This document shows positions 26,280 to 35,510 of a stretch of 64,000 bases of DNA, piece by piece; position 1 is the stretch's first letter, and each line of letters opens with the position of its first letter. Below the pieces are notes generated by a model, which was given only the letters and a program-made list of their open reading frames with translations, did no database searches and was not told the DNA's origin. The position numbers were made by a program, and so were the translations under genes. Where the stretch lies: positions 1,364,001 through 1,428,000 of the forward strand of contig NZ_JACXZA010000001.1 in NCBI RefSeq assembly GCF_014779765.1. The letters run 5' to 3'. The stretch comes from Paenibacillus terricola. Its GTDB lineage: Bacteria > Bacillota > Bacilli > Paenibacillales > Paenibacillaceae.

Positions 26280-27209
26280 ATGATGTTCATGAATTTGGTC
26301 TATGGGCGGGGATACGCAATCGATATCAAACATTTGCAATATGTCATAGAAGTTGCTAGGACAGGCAGCTTCACGAAAGCGGCTCAGACGATGTTCGTCA
26401 GCCAGCCTACAATCAGTAAAATGATTAAGTCTGTGGAGGAAGAGTTGGGCGTCGAGTTGTTTGATCGCTCTGGTTCCCGCATCGTACCAACGGACGTCGG
26501 CCAATTGATTGTGGATCAGGCGAATGTGATCGCGCATGCCTTTGATAATTTGACGACAGGGCTTGATGAGCTCGCTTCGCTCCGGAGAGGAAAGCTGCGC
26601 ATTGGTCTGCCGCCGATGGCAGGGGCTAGTTATTTTGCAGAACCAATCGGACGGTTTCACGCGATGTATCCGGGAATATCAATCGAGTTGGCGGAGGATG
26701 GCGCTAAGCGCATAGAAGCCGATATTGAGAATGGTGCGCTTGATTTCGGCGTCGTGCTGCTGCCAACGAAATCGGAGCTGTTCGAATCGATCCTGATCGC
26801 CGATGAACGGCTAATGGTTCTGGTGCATCCGGAGCATCGGTATGCGGCTAGAGGACGAATTGCATTGACGGAGCTTGAGCCGGAACCGCTCATCTCGTTC
26901 AGTGAAGGGTTCGCGCTGCATGATCGAATCCCCGCCGCATGTCTATCTGAAGGATTCCGTCCTAACATTGTGTGCGAAAGCTCGCAGTGGGATCTTATTG
27001 TAAGACTCGTTGCTGCCAATCTAGGCGCTGCCCTGCTGCCGGAATCGATCTGCCGGGAAGCGGGAGATGGTGTCGCTGCCGTCGCCTTGGACCAGCCAAT
27101 TATTCCATGGCGGCTTGCATTCGTATGGCGCAAGGATCGTTATTTGTCTTACGCGGCGAAGGAATGGATCCGGTTCCTGCGGACATGGTTTCCGGAGGGG
27201 CTGCAATAA
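26280..27209 (+). CDS. cidR: LysR-type regulator, CidR/YwbI-like
   Basis: A LysR-family regulator of about 300 residues. The N-terminal helix-turn-helix reads IDIKHLQYVIEVARTGSFTKAAQTMFVSQPTISKMIKSVE, followed by a periplasmic-binding-like effector domain. It is divergent from lrgA/lrgB, the classic layout for regulator and target. The start is uncertain. ATG 26280 has no ribosome site. GGGCGGGGA lies 6 bases before an ATC at 26319, exactly where relatives begin with MDI. The coordinates use the first ATG; the true N-terminus may be at 26319 or the TTG at 26295. Confidence 0.82.
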   Translation: MMFMNLVYGRGYAIDIKHLQYVIEVARTGSFTKAAQTMFVSQPTISKMIKSVEEELGVELFDRSGSRIVPTDVGQLIVDQANVIAHAFDNLTTGLDELASLRRGKLRIGLPPMAGASYFAEPIGRFHAMYPGISIELAEDGAKRIEADIENGALDFGVVLLPTKSELFESILIADERLMVLVHPEHRYAARGRIALTELEPEPLISFSEGFALHDRIPAACLSEGFRPNIVCESSQWDLIVRLVAANLGAALLPESICREAGDGVAAVALDQPIIPWRLAFVWRKDRYLSYAAKEWIRFLRTWFPEGLQ

Positions 27210-27251
27210 TATTTTTCACGAATAAGGAGAATGGAAATTGTTATAGGTAGA

Positions 27252-27260
27252 TGGTATAAT
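27252..27260 (+). promoter_or_regulatory. Extended -10 promoter of miaB
   Basis: TGG-TATAAT, the same extended -10 form as ahead of spoIIIE. No good -35 is seen at 16-18 bases. The leader to the miaB start is about 115 bases. Confidence 0.5.
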
Positions 27261-27376
27261 TCCTTGATGGAACGATAATTAAAGTTTAATAGGCTGTTCA
27301 ACAAGCACGCTTTTGATCACGATGAACACGAGCTTTAATAGAGAGATACGTGTTGATGAGGGGAAGTGAGACAACA

Positions 27377-28954
27377 GTGAGCAAGAATGAGTCAAAGGAC
27401 TACTCTAGATATTTCGATTTTAGCGGTGCGAAAGTCGTAAGCGAAGAAGAGGGTAAGATCACTTACCGCATCAACGGCAGAAACATTCAGATACATGCTG
27501 CGCCTAACCATAAAGAAGAGAAGCGCAGGGGCAAAGAAGATGTTCAGGTTCATGCATTCGGGAATGCAGAAACCGAGCATATCATGGACGGCTTCAGAGC
27601 TATGAACGAAGCGAAGCAGCATTACTATCTGATTCAAACGTACGGCTGCCAGATGAACGAGCATGACACGGAAGTCATGAAAGGCATGTTCGAACAGATG
27701 GGCTATGCGCCGACCGAAGATCGACTTGAAGCAGACGTTATTTTACTCAATACTTGTGCCATTCGGGAAAATGCGGAAGATAAAGTGTTCGGCGAACTCG
27801 GCCACCTGAAATCACTGAAACGCGAACGTCCGAACTTGTTAATCGGCGTTTGCGGTTGTATGTCACAGGAAGAATCCGTTGTCAACCGTATCATGGAGAA
27901 GCAGCAGCATGTGGATATCGTATTTGGTACCCACAACATTCACCGTCTGCCGAACCTGCTTCAGAACGCTTATTATAACAAAGAGATGGTCGTCGAAGTA
28001 TGGTCCAAGGAAGGCGACATCATCGAGAATCTGCCGAAGAAACGCGAAGGCATGCGGGCTTGGGTCAACATTATGTACGGCTGCGATAAATTCTGTACAT
28101 ACTGCATCGTACCCTATACGCGCGGCAAAGAGCGTAGTCGTCGACCGGAGGATGTTATCGCCGAGGTGCGAGAGTTGGCGCGTCAAGGCTACAAAGAAAT
28201 AACACTGCTCGGCCAGAACGTTAATGCCTATGGCAAAGACTTCGAAGATCGTGAGTATCGGTTCGGTGACCTGATGGCGGACATTTCGAGGATCGATATC
28301 CCGCGCATTCGGTTCACAACGAGTCATCCGCGTGATTTCGACGATCATCTGATCGAGGTGTTGGCAGGCAAAGGCAATCTTGTGGAGCACATTCACTTGC
28401 CTGTACAATCCGGCAGTACGGAAGTATTGAAACGAATGAGCCGTAAGTATAGCCGTGAACATTTCATCGACTTGGTGAAACGAATTAAGAAAGCGATTCC
28501 CGGCGTCGTGCTTACGACCGATATTATCGTTGGATTCCCTGGTGAGACCGAAGAGCAATTCGAAGAGACATTGTCACTCGTCCGTGAAGTTGGCTTCGAG
28601 ATGGCATACACATTCATCTACTCGCCGCGCGAAGGCACGCCTGCTGCTGGCATGGAGGACAACGTTCCGTTCGAAGAGAAGCGTGAACGGCTTGCTCGTC
28701 TGAATGGGCTAATGGCAGAGCTTGGACGCGTAGGCAATGAGAAGCTGTATGGTCAAATCGTCGAGGTATTGGTAGAGGGCGAGAGCAAGAACAACGCGAA
28801 CGTACTGTCCGGCCGCACGCGGACGAACAAGCTCGTTCACTTCGAAGGACCGAAGGAATGGATTGGGCAATTCATTCATGTCCGTGTAACGGAGCCTCTC
28901 ACTTGGCATATTAAGGGAGAACCTGTATTGCATACCGAAGAAGCTGTATCTTAA
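27377..28954 (+). CDS. miaB: tRNA-2-methylthio-N6-dimethylallyladenosine synthase MiaB
   Basis: A 525-residue radical-SAM methylthiotransferase that adds the 2-methylthio group to i6A37 in tRNAs. An N-terminal extension of roughly 70 residues precedes the UPF0004 domain with its three Cys ([29 protein letters not shown]). The radical-SAM motif is [21 protein letters not shown] and a TRAM domain ends the protein. The GTG at 27377 has a GAAGTGAG stretch upstream; starts at 27350 or 27356 are possible. ricA follows within 40 bases, as in B. subtilis. Confidence 0.95.
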   Translation: MSKNESKDYSRYFDFSGAKVVSEEEGKITYRINGRNIQIHAAPNHKEEKRRGKEDVQVHAFGNAETEHIMDGFRAMNEAKQHYYLIQTYGCQMNEHDTEVMKGMFEQMGYAPTEDRLEADVILLNTCAIRENAEDKVFGELGHLKSLKRERPNLLIGVCGCMSQEESVVNRIMEKQQHVDIVFGTHNIHRLPNLLQNAYYNKEMVVEVWSKEGDIIENLPKKREGMRAWVNIMYGCDKFCTYCIVPYTRGKERSRRPEDVIAEVRELARQGYKEITLLGQNVNAYGKDFEDREYRFGDLMADISRIDIPRIRFTTSHPRDFDDHLIEVLAGKGNLVEHIHLPVQSGSTEVLKRMSRKYSREHFIDLVKRIKKAIPGVVLTTDIIVGFPGETEEQFEETLSLVREVGFEMAYTFIYSPREGTPAAGMEDNVPFEEKRERLARLNGLMAELGRVGNEKLYGQIVEVLVEGESKNNANVLSGRTRTNKLVHFEGPKEWIGQFIHVRVTEPLTWHIKGEPVLHTEEAVS

Positions 28955-28994
28955 TCGCATAGATAAAGCAAACGTAACGATAGGAGAGATTAGA

Positions 28995-29483
28995 ATGGCA
29001 GAACAGCACGCACATACTTGCGGCGGACACGACCACGATCATGATCACGAAGGACGGTGTGTTCCAAGCTTCCATACCCGTGATTTGATCGTTCGTAAGG
29101 ACGTCATGGAGAAGGCAAAAGAATTGGCAGACTTGATCTACACTTCCGAGGAGGTACAGCGTTACCGTCAAGCGGAGAAGCAAATTCAAGCACATGAGCG
29201 CGTACAATCGGTTATGGCGCTGCTGAAGAAGAAGCAGAAGGAAGTCGTTGCGTTCGAGAAAACGTTCAAGAACGAAGCAATGGCGAAGAAGATCGAGGAA
29301 GAAATGGCTGAGCTGCAGGATGAGCTGGACGGCATGCCGATCGTATCGCAATTCCAGCAAAGCCAATCCGATATCAATTACATGCTTCAGCTCGTTATCG
29401 GCGTTGTTCGCGATACGGTTGCACAGAAGCTTGAAGTGGAAGGCGCAACGGAGCAGGATGAGCCTGCGGATTGCAGCAACTAA
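28995..29483 (+). CDS. ricA: YmcA/YlbF family regulator RicA
   Basis: A 162-residue helical protein of the Com_YlbF family (core about 35-145, DVMEKAKELADLIYTSEEVQRYRQAEKQIQ). With YlbF and YaaT, B. subtilis RicA forms a complex carrying [4Fe-4S] clusters that acts with RNase Y in mRNA maturation and is needed for competence, sporulation and biofilm. The first 22 residues form a His/Asp/Cys-rich extension (EQHAHTCGGHDHDHDHEGRC) that looks metal-binding. Cysteines are at 9, 22 and 160 only. GGAGAG precedes the ATG. Confidence 0.88.
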   Translation: MAEQHAHTCGGHDHDHDHEGRCVPSFHTRDLIVRKDVMEKAKELADLIYTSEEVQRYRQAEKQIQAHERVQSVMALLKKKQKEVVAFEKTFKNEAMAKKIEEEMAELQDELDGMPIVSQFQQSQSDINYMLQLVIGVVRDTVAQKLEVEGATEQDEPADCSN

Positions 29484-29499
29484 TCCTTCTACAATAATG

Positions 29500-29536
29500 A
29501 AACAGGAAGAGCTTTTGAGCTTTTCCTGTTTTTTTA
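29500..29536 (+). terminator. Intrinsic terminator after ricA
   Basis: AAACAGGAAGAGCT (29500-29513) pairs with AGCTTTTCCTGTTT (29518-29531), with one G-U, followed by a T run. Confidence 0.9.
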
Positions 29537-29611
29537 TTACCATTTTAGGAAAGAATACAGCACGGAATTGATCATGATTTGACATTATTGATAAAACCGA
29601 TAAAACAAAGT

Positions 29612-29652
29612 GGTCAACTATGATTGACCTTGTTAACGTTTTTTATCATAAT
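29612..29652 (+). promoter_or_regulatory. Promoter with overlapping inverted repeat ahead of the alcohol dehydrogenase
   Basis: TTGACC (29624-29629), a 17-base spacer and CATAAT (29647-29652). The -35 is the right arm of GGTCAA (29612-29617) / TTGACC, a good repressor position. Confidence 0.55.
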
Positions 29653-29696
29653 GAAGAAGTGAAGATGTACATAATCGGAAGGAGAGATTAACTAGC

Positions 29697-30860
29697 ATGC
29701 GTCCTTTTGTCTACCACAATCCAACTAAACTTTACTTCGGGGATCAGTCGCTGCGTCATATTACGGCTGAAGCTGAGAAATATGGGAAGAAAGTGCTGCT
29801 TGTATATGGCGGCGGCAGCATCAAGCGCAATGGCTTGTATGATGAGGTCAATGAACTGTTGAACCAAGCGGGCTGCACCGTTTATGAATTGGCTGGCGTT
29901 GAGCCTAACCCGCGTCTGTCGACGGTACATCGCGGTGCGGATATCATTCGCCAAGAGGGCATCGACTGGGTGCTCGCAGTAGGTGGAGGCAGTACGCTCG
30001 ACTGTGCCAAAGCAATTGCAGCAGCGGCGAAGTATGACGGCAGCTTCTGGGATATTGTGACTAGAAAAGCAACTGTACAGTCCGCTTTGCCGCTCGGCAC
30101 GATCTTAACGCTTGCAGCGACGGGTTCGGAGATGAACTCGAACTCCGTTATTACGAATGAAGTGACAGAAGAGAAACACGGCTGGGCTAGCCCGCACGTG
30201 TATCCGGCTTTCTCGATTCTAGATGCGAAATGGACGGCGTCTGCACCGAAGGATCATACGGTATATGGCATGGTCGATATGATGGCTCACGTGTTCGAGC
30301 AATATTTTCACCACGACAACCGTACGCCTGTACAAGACGGCTTCTGTGAGTCGATTCTCCGTGCCGTCGTTGAAACGGCTCCTCATCTGGTCAACGACCT
30401 GACGAACCTGCAGTATCGCGAAACGATTCTGTACAGCGGTACGATGGCATTGAACGGTACGCTGTCGATGGGCATTCTCGGCGACTGGGCGAACCACGAT
30501 ATGGAGCATGCGGTATCGGCGGTTTATGACATTCCGCATGGCGGCGGCCTTGCGATTTTGTTCCCGAACTGGATGACGTATGTATTGGACGATAACGTTG
30601 CTCGTTTCCGCCAATTTGCTGTGAACGTGTTCGGAATTCGTGAAGATGGCCGTTCAGACCGTGAGATTGCCGAGGCAGGCATTAAAGCGCTGCGCGAGTT
30701 CTGGAATTCGATCGGCGCGCCTTCGCGTCTGTCCGATTACAATATCGACGCCAGCCGTTTCGAAGAAATGGCAGAGAAAACGGTCGGCAATGGTACGCGC
30801 GGTCACTTCCGCGAGTTGACCAAAGAAGATGTTGTGAACATCTATCGTCTGTCGTTGTAG
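29697..30860 (+). CDS. Iron-containing alcohol dehydrogenase (butanol-dehydrogenase type)
   Basis: A 387-residue group III alcohol dehydrogenase similar to B. subtilis YugJ/YugK and clostridial NADH-dependent butanol dehydrogenase. The nucleotide-binding stretch [16 protein letters not shown] and the metal-ligand histidines in [32 protein letters not shown] are present. It likely reduces aldehydes to alcohols using NAD(P)H, in the cytoplasm. It is transcribed alone from a promoter with an overlapping inverted repeat. It occupies the place where cotE follows ricA in B. subtilis. Confidence 0.9.
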   Translation: MRPFVYHNPTKLYFGDQSLRHITAEAEKYGKKVLLVYGGGSIKRNGLYDEVNELLNQAGCTVYELAGVEPNPRLSTVHRGADIIRQEGIDWVLAVGGGSTLDCAKAIAAAAKYDGSFWDIVTRKATVQSALPLGTILTLAATGSEMNSNSVITNEVTEEKHGWASPHVYPAFSILDAKWTASAPKDHTVYGMVDMMAHVFEQYFHHDNRTPVQDGFCESILRAVVETAPHLVNDLTNLQYRETILYSGTMALNGTLSMGILGDWANHDMEHAVSAVYDIPHGGGLAILFPNWMTYVLDDNVARFRQFAVNVFGIREDGRSDREIAEAGIKALREFWNSIGAPSRLSDYNIDASRFEEMAEKTVGNGTRGHFRELTKEDVVNIYRLSL

Positions 30861-30902
30861 AGATTGGATAAGGGTTTGATCCATCCATAAGCACATAGGT
30901 GC

Positions 30903-30939
30903 AAAAAAACAGGGAGAGCCTAGTGGCTCATCCCTGTTT
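30903..30939. terminator. Bidirectional terminator, adh / bioY
   Basis: AAACAGGGAGAGCC pairs with GGCTCATCCCTGTTT around TAGT. The A run at 30903-30909 is the T tract for bioY on the minus strand. The left arm reaches the bioY stop codon. Confidence 0.85.
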
Positions 30940-31540
30940 GGTGTGCTGCGGAAGTGGGGCTTGTCGATTGTTTGGCCCGATAAATCGCGATGAACGGATA
31001 AAGCGACATCGTGATGGCTGTTGCAACTACAGCTTTCAAAGCGTCGCCTAACAGATACGGATAGCAGCCTTTGACCATTGCCAAGTGGAATGAATAATCC
31101 AAGGAATGCATCAGCCAAGGTACGCCGCCTACGTAGCTGAGGAGCGAGCCAAACACTTCGAAGATAAGGAAAAGTCCAACAATTGTCGTGGTCCGGTTCG
31201 ACGAGAACCGGCTGTTCATCAGCATGACTACGAATAAACCGACGAAGAAGGCATTAAACGGGAATGCGGCGATAAAACCGCCCGTTGGACCGGTCATATA
31301 AGATAGGCCGCCTTGACCGTGAAGCAGCGGCAGTCCCGTTGCGGCGAGCAGCAGCACGATCGTTATGCTGGTGAAGCCCAATCTTGCGCCGAGGAAGGCA
31401 CCTGCGAGCATGACGGCTAGATTCTGAAGCGTGATCGGTACAGCCGAGAAGCCTAGATCGAATTTGACGGAGCTAAGCGCGATGAACAATGCGCCGAATA
31501 GTGCGGTGAATACGATACTGCGAATATTGAATGCTTTCAT
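30920..31540 (-). CDS. bioY: Biotin transporter substrate-binding subunit BioY
   Basis: A 206-residue membrane S-component of an ECF transporter, with about six helices and the BioY signatures AVPITLQNLAVMLAGAFLGARLG and GPTGGFIAAFPFNAFFVG. It captures biotin for uptake. AGGAAGG lies 8 bases before the ATG at 31540 (minus strand). The region shared with the divergent ECF ATPase gene contains a GTTAACC/GGTTAAC inverted repeat, like a BirA operator, supporting biotin-controlled expression of both sides. Confidence 0.92.
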   Translation of the reverse strand: MKAFNIRSIVFTALFGALFIALSSVKFDLGFSAVPITLQNLAVMLAGAFLGARLGFTSITIVLLLAATGLPLLHGQGGLSYMTGPTGGFIAAFPFNAFFVGLFVVMLMNSRFSSNRTTTIVGLFLIFEVFGSLLSYVGGVPWLMHSLDYSFHLAMVKGCYPYLLGDALKAVVATAITMSLYPFIAIYRAKQSTSPTSAAHQTGMSH

Positions 31541-31571
31541 AGATTGCACCTTCCTATGTACGTCGTTATAT

Positions 31572-31602
31572 GTTAACCTAATATCAATTGAATCTGGTTA
31601 AC
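31572..31602. promoter_or_regulatory. BirA-like biotin operator
   Basis: GTTAACC (31572-31578) and GGTTAAC (31596-31602) are perfect inverted arms 17 bases apart, between bioY and the ECF genes. Known BirA operators use GTTAACC/GGTTAAC-type arms with spacing usually a little shorter. Confidence 0.65.
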
Positions 31603-31646
31603 GAAAAGAATCATAGCATACGTTTATCGATATAGGAAGAGGTTGG

Positions 31647-32546
31647 GTGAATTTTTTGCATCGAAATCGTTGGAAGCTAGAATCCGTTGATCTGTTCGTG
31701 CAGGCAGCGGTTATGCATAAGTCTGGTGCTGGTGGCGAGAGACAACCGCTCATACATACGAGGGAGCATCAATTGCTCTTTAATATTGATCTGTCAATTA
31801 AGTCTGGCGAGTGGGTGTTTATTGTCGGAACGAATGGCAGTGGCAAAAGCACGCTTGCGCGTCTGCTTGCAGGGCTTGGTCAGCCACGAGTAAGTGGCGT
31901 GATGACAAGTGCGACAGGTGCTTCATTCGCTCCGCTCGTTACGCAGAATCCGGAAGCAGCACTTGTTGGCATGACGCCAGAAGAAGACGCTATCCTGCTG
32001 CTGGAGCAGCTTGCTGTACCTCCTGAAGAGATGGCTAGCCGGATTGATGCCGCTATGCGCATCACTGGATTAACCGAATGGATGAAGCAGCCAATCGCGC
32101 AGTTGTCCGGCGGTCAGAAGCAGCTTGCAGCCATTGCAGGTTGCATCGCTAGCGAAGCGGATGCTCTTATTGTGGATGAACCGACGGCGATGCTCGATCC
32201 TCATGCGTCGACAGCAGTGATGGCCGCTTTACGAGAGCTTCATCGAAGAGGAACGACGATTGTCTGGGTCACGCAGCGTCTGGAAGAGTTGATTGAAGGT
32301 GATCGGGTTGTCGCGATGAAAGATGGGCGGATTACATTCGATGGAAGTACGGAGCATTTCTATATAAGGTCTAGTAAGAAAAGCCCATGTGAAGAAGCGG
32401 GTCTGGATGCGACGTATGTAGTGGAGACCGTGTGGGAATTACAGCAATCAGGTGTTGCACTCGAGCCTCCAATGCCGCTCACGGCATCATCACTTGCAAA
32501 GGCGGTGAGCAGCTATGCGCAGCAACGGCAGCCTGCATGTCCATGA
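31647..32546 (+). CDS. ECF transporter ATPase subunit (EcfA1-like)
   Basis: A 299-residue ABC ATPase with Walker A GTNGSGKST near residue 61, a Q-loop in LVTQNPE, signature LSGGQKQ and Walker B ALIVDEPTAMLDP. With the next gene's ATPase half it should form the heterodimeric motor of an energy-coupling-factor transporter. The GTG follows AGGAAGAGG closely, and a TTG nine bases on is possible. It overlaps the next gene by 32 bases. Facing bioY across a BirA-like site, it is most likely the biotin-dedicated motor, though ECF motors can be shared by several S-components. Confidence 0.88.
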   Translation: MNFLHRNRWKLESVDLFVQAAVMHKSGAGGERQPLIHTREHQLLFNIDLSIKSGEWVFIVGTNGSGKSTLARLLAGLGQPRVSGVMTSATGASFAPLVTQNPEAALVGMTPEEDAILLLEQLAVPPEEMASRIDAAMRITGLTEWMKQPIAQLSGGQKQLAAIAGCIASEADALIVDEPTAMLDPHASTAVMAALRELHRRGTTIVWVTQRLEELIEGDRVVAMKDGRITFDGSTEHFYIRSSKKSPCEEAGLDATYVVETVWELQQSGVALEPPMPLTASSLAKAVSSYAQQRQPACP

Positions 32547-34263
32547 TCTTAGCGTACTTGTCGACGGTAAGACGATTGTGAACGCTCTATCTGCGGCGTT
32601 TCCGGCAGGTCGGATTACGTTAATTGTCGGGCATAACGGCGCTGGCAAATCAACGGTGCTCGAAACGTTAGCGGGGCTTCGCGAACCGGCTGGAGGCATC
32701 ATTCAACTAGCGGATCAGCAGCTGTGGTTGAAGAAGAAGCTCAATAAGGAATACTTGATGCAGATTGGTGTTTCCTTGCAGCAGTCATCCGCACAGTGGT
32801 TTCTGTCGACGGTGGCGGACGAGTTCCGTTATTCTATGCGCCCTTATCAGCTCAGCGGTGAAGAGATGAATGCACGTATGGAGGATGCGTTAGCGGCAGT
32901 AGGTCTGGAATCGGAGCGATTCCTGGAGCGGGATCCGAAGACGCTGAGCGGAGGTCAGCAGCGGCGATTGTCGCTCGCGATGCTGGCAGCGTGCCAGCCG
33001 CAATGGCTGCTGCTCGATGAGCCGACGGCGGGACTGGATGCTGATGGAATCCAACAGTTGTGTGTGTTGCTAATGAAGCATCGCGCAGCAGGAGGAAGTG
33101 CAATCATCGTCGCGCACGACTTGGAGGTTCTGCTCCCAATATCAGATGCGGTCCTTGAGATAGATAATGGCTCTGCCGTATCGATCGGAATCCGACCAGC
33201 GGTTCAGTACGCGGCGTCATTAGCCGCTTCAACGGATAGCGGTCCGCTGCCCCAGCCGCTGGAGACAGCAGCCTTCCTGCATCAAGCAGGCATCAAGCTG
33301 CCGGCTTCGGATGAAGCATGGATGGAACCGAAGGCTCTTGCTGCTGCATTAACACAGCAACTACTAAGCGGAGATCATCATGCTGTTGCTCAATCAGGCA
33401 GTCAGGCCATTGTGAATCCTCCCGATCGGCCGGATAGCATAACCGATTCTGAAGATGCTGCAGTATTGATAACAGCAGCGAATCCATCCATTCAACATAC
33501 GAATAGGCAAGCACCCCGCAGCAATACGAGAGTGATACCATCCGATCGATTTGATCCGCGTGCTGTCGTACTCAGTTATTTGCTGTTTGCTACAGGCATC
33601 CTGCTGCAGCAGAACTGGTGGGGCTTGCTCGTCGCGACGTTGTTTGCTTCGGCATTCGTCTGGTGGCCGCTTCGATATACGATTACGCCTTGGCGCAATG
33701 CCATTATTCTCTATATCCGAATGGTGATTGTATTCATTCTGTTCGCGGGAATCAAGCTGACTTCCATCGGCTACGATTGGCATCCGGTAGTGGAGACTGG
33801 TTTCCGTCTTAGTAAGCTGCTCGTAGTGATGGTGACGGGCCTTCCGATCGCTGCGTTGGTTACACCAATCCGTCTTCAGCGAGCGATTGAACAATCGCTT
33901 GGCTGGCTGCGTAAGATCAAGCTGCCAATAGACGCATTAGCTTTAACGGTTGCCCTTATTTTTCGATTCTTGCCGATGATCAAGCAAGAGTGGGAACGCT
34001 TCGTTCGTATTGCGCATGCAAGGGGCAAATCGACCACACGGCCAGGTAAGCTGCCTGCTCGAATGTTGTACGCGATTACGGCGCCTTTCATGTTGGCCAT
34101 GCTTCGTGGCGCGGATGAGATGACAGATGCGCTGGAAGCCCGGGGATACGGAAGAATGGGCGGCAGTACACCTACTCGTGGAATTGTACTCAGATGGTCG
34201 ATCTCGGACAGCAAGCTTACAGTGGTGTTTGGCATTTTATTCGCTATCTTGTATTGGTTATAA
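32515..34263 (+). CDS. ECF ATPase fused to transmembrane T-component
   Basis: A 582-residue fusion. Residues 1-225 or so are an ABC ATPase (GHNGAGKST, LSGGQQRR, WLLLDEPTAGLD). Residues about 225-345 are a low-complexity linker rich in Ala, Ser and Gln. Residues about 346-582 are an EcfT-type membrane domain with five or so helices and the two coupling motifs AHARGKS (about 500) and LEARGYGR (about 541) that grip the ATPases. EcfA2 and EcfT are normally separate proteins. The frame is continuous with no sign of a sequencing join. It starts inside the preceding gene, so the two are translationally coupled. Confidence 0.88.
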   Translation: MRSNGSLHVHDLSVLVDGKTIVNALSAAFPAGRITLIVGHNGAGKSTVLETLAGLREPAGGIIQLADQQLWLKKKLNKEYLMQIGVSLQQSSAQWFLSTVADEFRYSMRPYQLSGEEMNARMEDALAAVGLESERFLERDPKTLSGGQQRRLSLAMLAACQPQWLLLDEPTAGLDADGIQQLCVLLMKHRAAGGSAIIVAHDLEVLLPISDAVLEIDNGSAVSIGIRPAVQYAASLAASTDSGPLPQPLETAAFLHQAGIKLPASDEAWMEPKALAAALTQQLLSGDHHAVAQSGSQAIVNPPDRPDSITDSEDAAVLITAANPSIQHTNRQAPRSNTRVIPSDRFDPRAVVLSYLLFATGILLQQNWWGLLVATLFASAFVWWPLRYTITPWRNAIILYIRMVIVFILFAGIKLTSIGYDWHPVVETGFRLSKLLVVMVTGLPIAALVTPIRLQRAIEQSLGWLRKIKLPIDALALTVALIFRFLPMIKQEWERFVRIAHARGKSTTRPGKLPARMLYAITAPFMLAMLRGADEMTDALEARGYGRMGGSTPTRGIVLRWSISDSKLTVVFGILFAILYWL

Positions 34264-34264
34264 C

Positions 34265-34303
34265 AAAAAGTCCGCATGCCCAGACGCAGCATGCGGACTT
34301 TCT
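34265..34303. terminator. Bidirectional terminator, ECF / MFS
   Basis: A perfect 13-bp stem, AAAGTCCGCATGC (34267-34279) with GCATGCGGACTTT (34289-34301), lies between convergent genes. Confidence 0.9.
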
Positions 34304-34313
34304 TATGTGCATA

Positions 34314-35510
34314 TCAATGTTCCAACCTTCGTGTCGCCTCTGCGGTCTTACGTCCCCATACGAATGTCAACACGGTCGCAATGGCGCCTGCTGCTCCGCC
34401 AAGCCAGAAGCCGCTGTCAATGCTCCAGCGATCATTCATCCAGCCGGCGACGAATGGTCCAGCGAACATCCCGACCGAATAAACAGCTTGGTAGAAGCCC
34501 ATTGCTGTCGCACGTTCATTCAACTGCGCTTCACGAATAGCTAAGCTGAGCAGCATCGGCAGCAGTAAGCCTTGCATAAAGCCGTTCACTGCTTGTGTAG
34601 CTGCCAGGACGATAAGATTCGGACTAACGGAGATAAGTGCGGTGGCGATTGCACCGATGCCGAAACCAATTTGCAGCAAACGCCATTCCCCAAGCTTCGC
34701 CGATAATACGCCGCCTGCCAATAAGGATGCGATAGCGTGCGGGATCATGAACGCGAATACGATCGCCGTCAGCAGCCAACCGTCGGCGCCAAGTTCCTTG
34801 GCCTTAAGCGGTGTGAAGCCGAACATGGAGATAAACAGCATCGCATGAACAAGTACAGATAACACCGCAGCACGAACGAGCGTCTGCTGCCGGACCACTC
34901 CGCGCAGCAGGCGGATCGACATTGGCGGGCGTCCTTCTGCGGCAGGCTCTTCTCGGATGAACAACGCAACAACCAGCCCGCCAATGCCAGCTCCGATCCC
35001 GATATAGAACGGGACATGCCAGCCGAACGAATCGGCAAGCGGGGCGCTGAAGGCCATCCCTAGCAACTGGCCTGCTACTGTCATCGCACTTACCTGGCCC
35101 ATTGCCTTATACGCTTCATCGGGTCGGAAGAGCGAAGCATACATAATCGTGAAAGCAACCCAACTTGATGCACATATGCCGGCCGTTATCCGGCCAGAGA
35201 GCGACCAACCGAAACCGCCTGGGATGACGAACAGCAGACAGCTTAACGCACCGGCTGCAAGGCCAAGCATGATGAATGGCTTGCGGCGACCGAGCGTATC
35301 GGACCAGAGCCCAATCGGGAATCTTACGAGCAGCTGGACGAAGCCGTAGCTGCCCAGCACAATGCCGATCATACTTAGCGATAGCCCTCTTGATGTTAAG
35401 TAAGGGGATAATATCGGTACATACATATACATGGACGTCCAGTAGAGGACGGTCATGACGGCAAACCATACGCGTTGCTGTCGACGCGAAATTCGAAGCG
35501 CAGCAGACAT
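34314..35510 (-). CDS. MFS transporter, drug-efflux type
   Basis: A 398-residue major facilitator protein with about twelve membrane helices and motif A GLWSDTLGRRKPF between helices 2 and 3, plus the antiporter-like stretch GRITAGICASSWVAFTI. The substrate is unknown; small hydrophobic drugs are a reasonable guess for this group. GGAGGT lies 8 bases before the ATG. It is divergent from the sensor kinase gene across 190 bases that contain a direct repeat suited to a response regulator. Confidence 0.85.
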   Translation of the reverse strand: MSAALRISRRQQRVWFAVMTVLYWTSMYMYVPILSPYLTSRGLSLSMIGIVLGSYGFVQLLVRFPIGLWSDTLGRRKPFIMLGLAAGALSCLLFVIPGGFGWSLSGRITAGICASSWVAFTIMYASLFRPDEAYKAMGQVSAMTVAGQLLGMAFSAPLADSFGWHVPFYIGIGAGIGGLVVALFIREEPAAEGRPPMSIRLLRGVVRQQTLVRAAVLSVLVHAMLFISMFGFTPLKAKELGADGWLLTAIVFAFMIPHAIASLLAGGVLSAKLGEWRLLQIGFGIGAIATALISVSPNLIVLAATQAVNGFMQGLLLPMLLSLAIREAQLNERATAMGFYQAVYSVGMFAGPFVAGWMNDRWSIDSGFWLGGAAGAIATVLTFVWGRKTAEATRRLEH

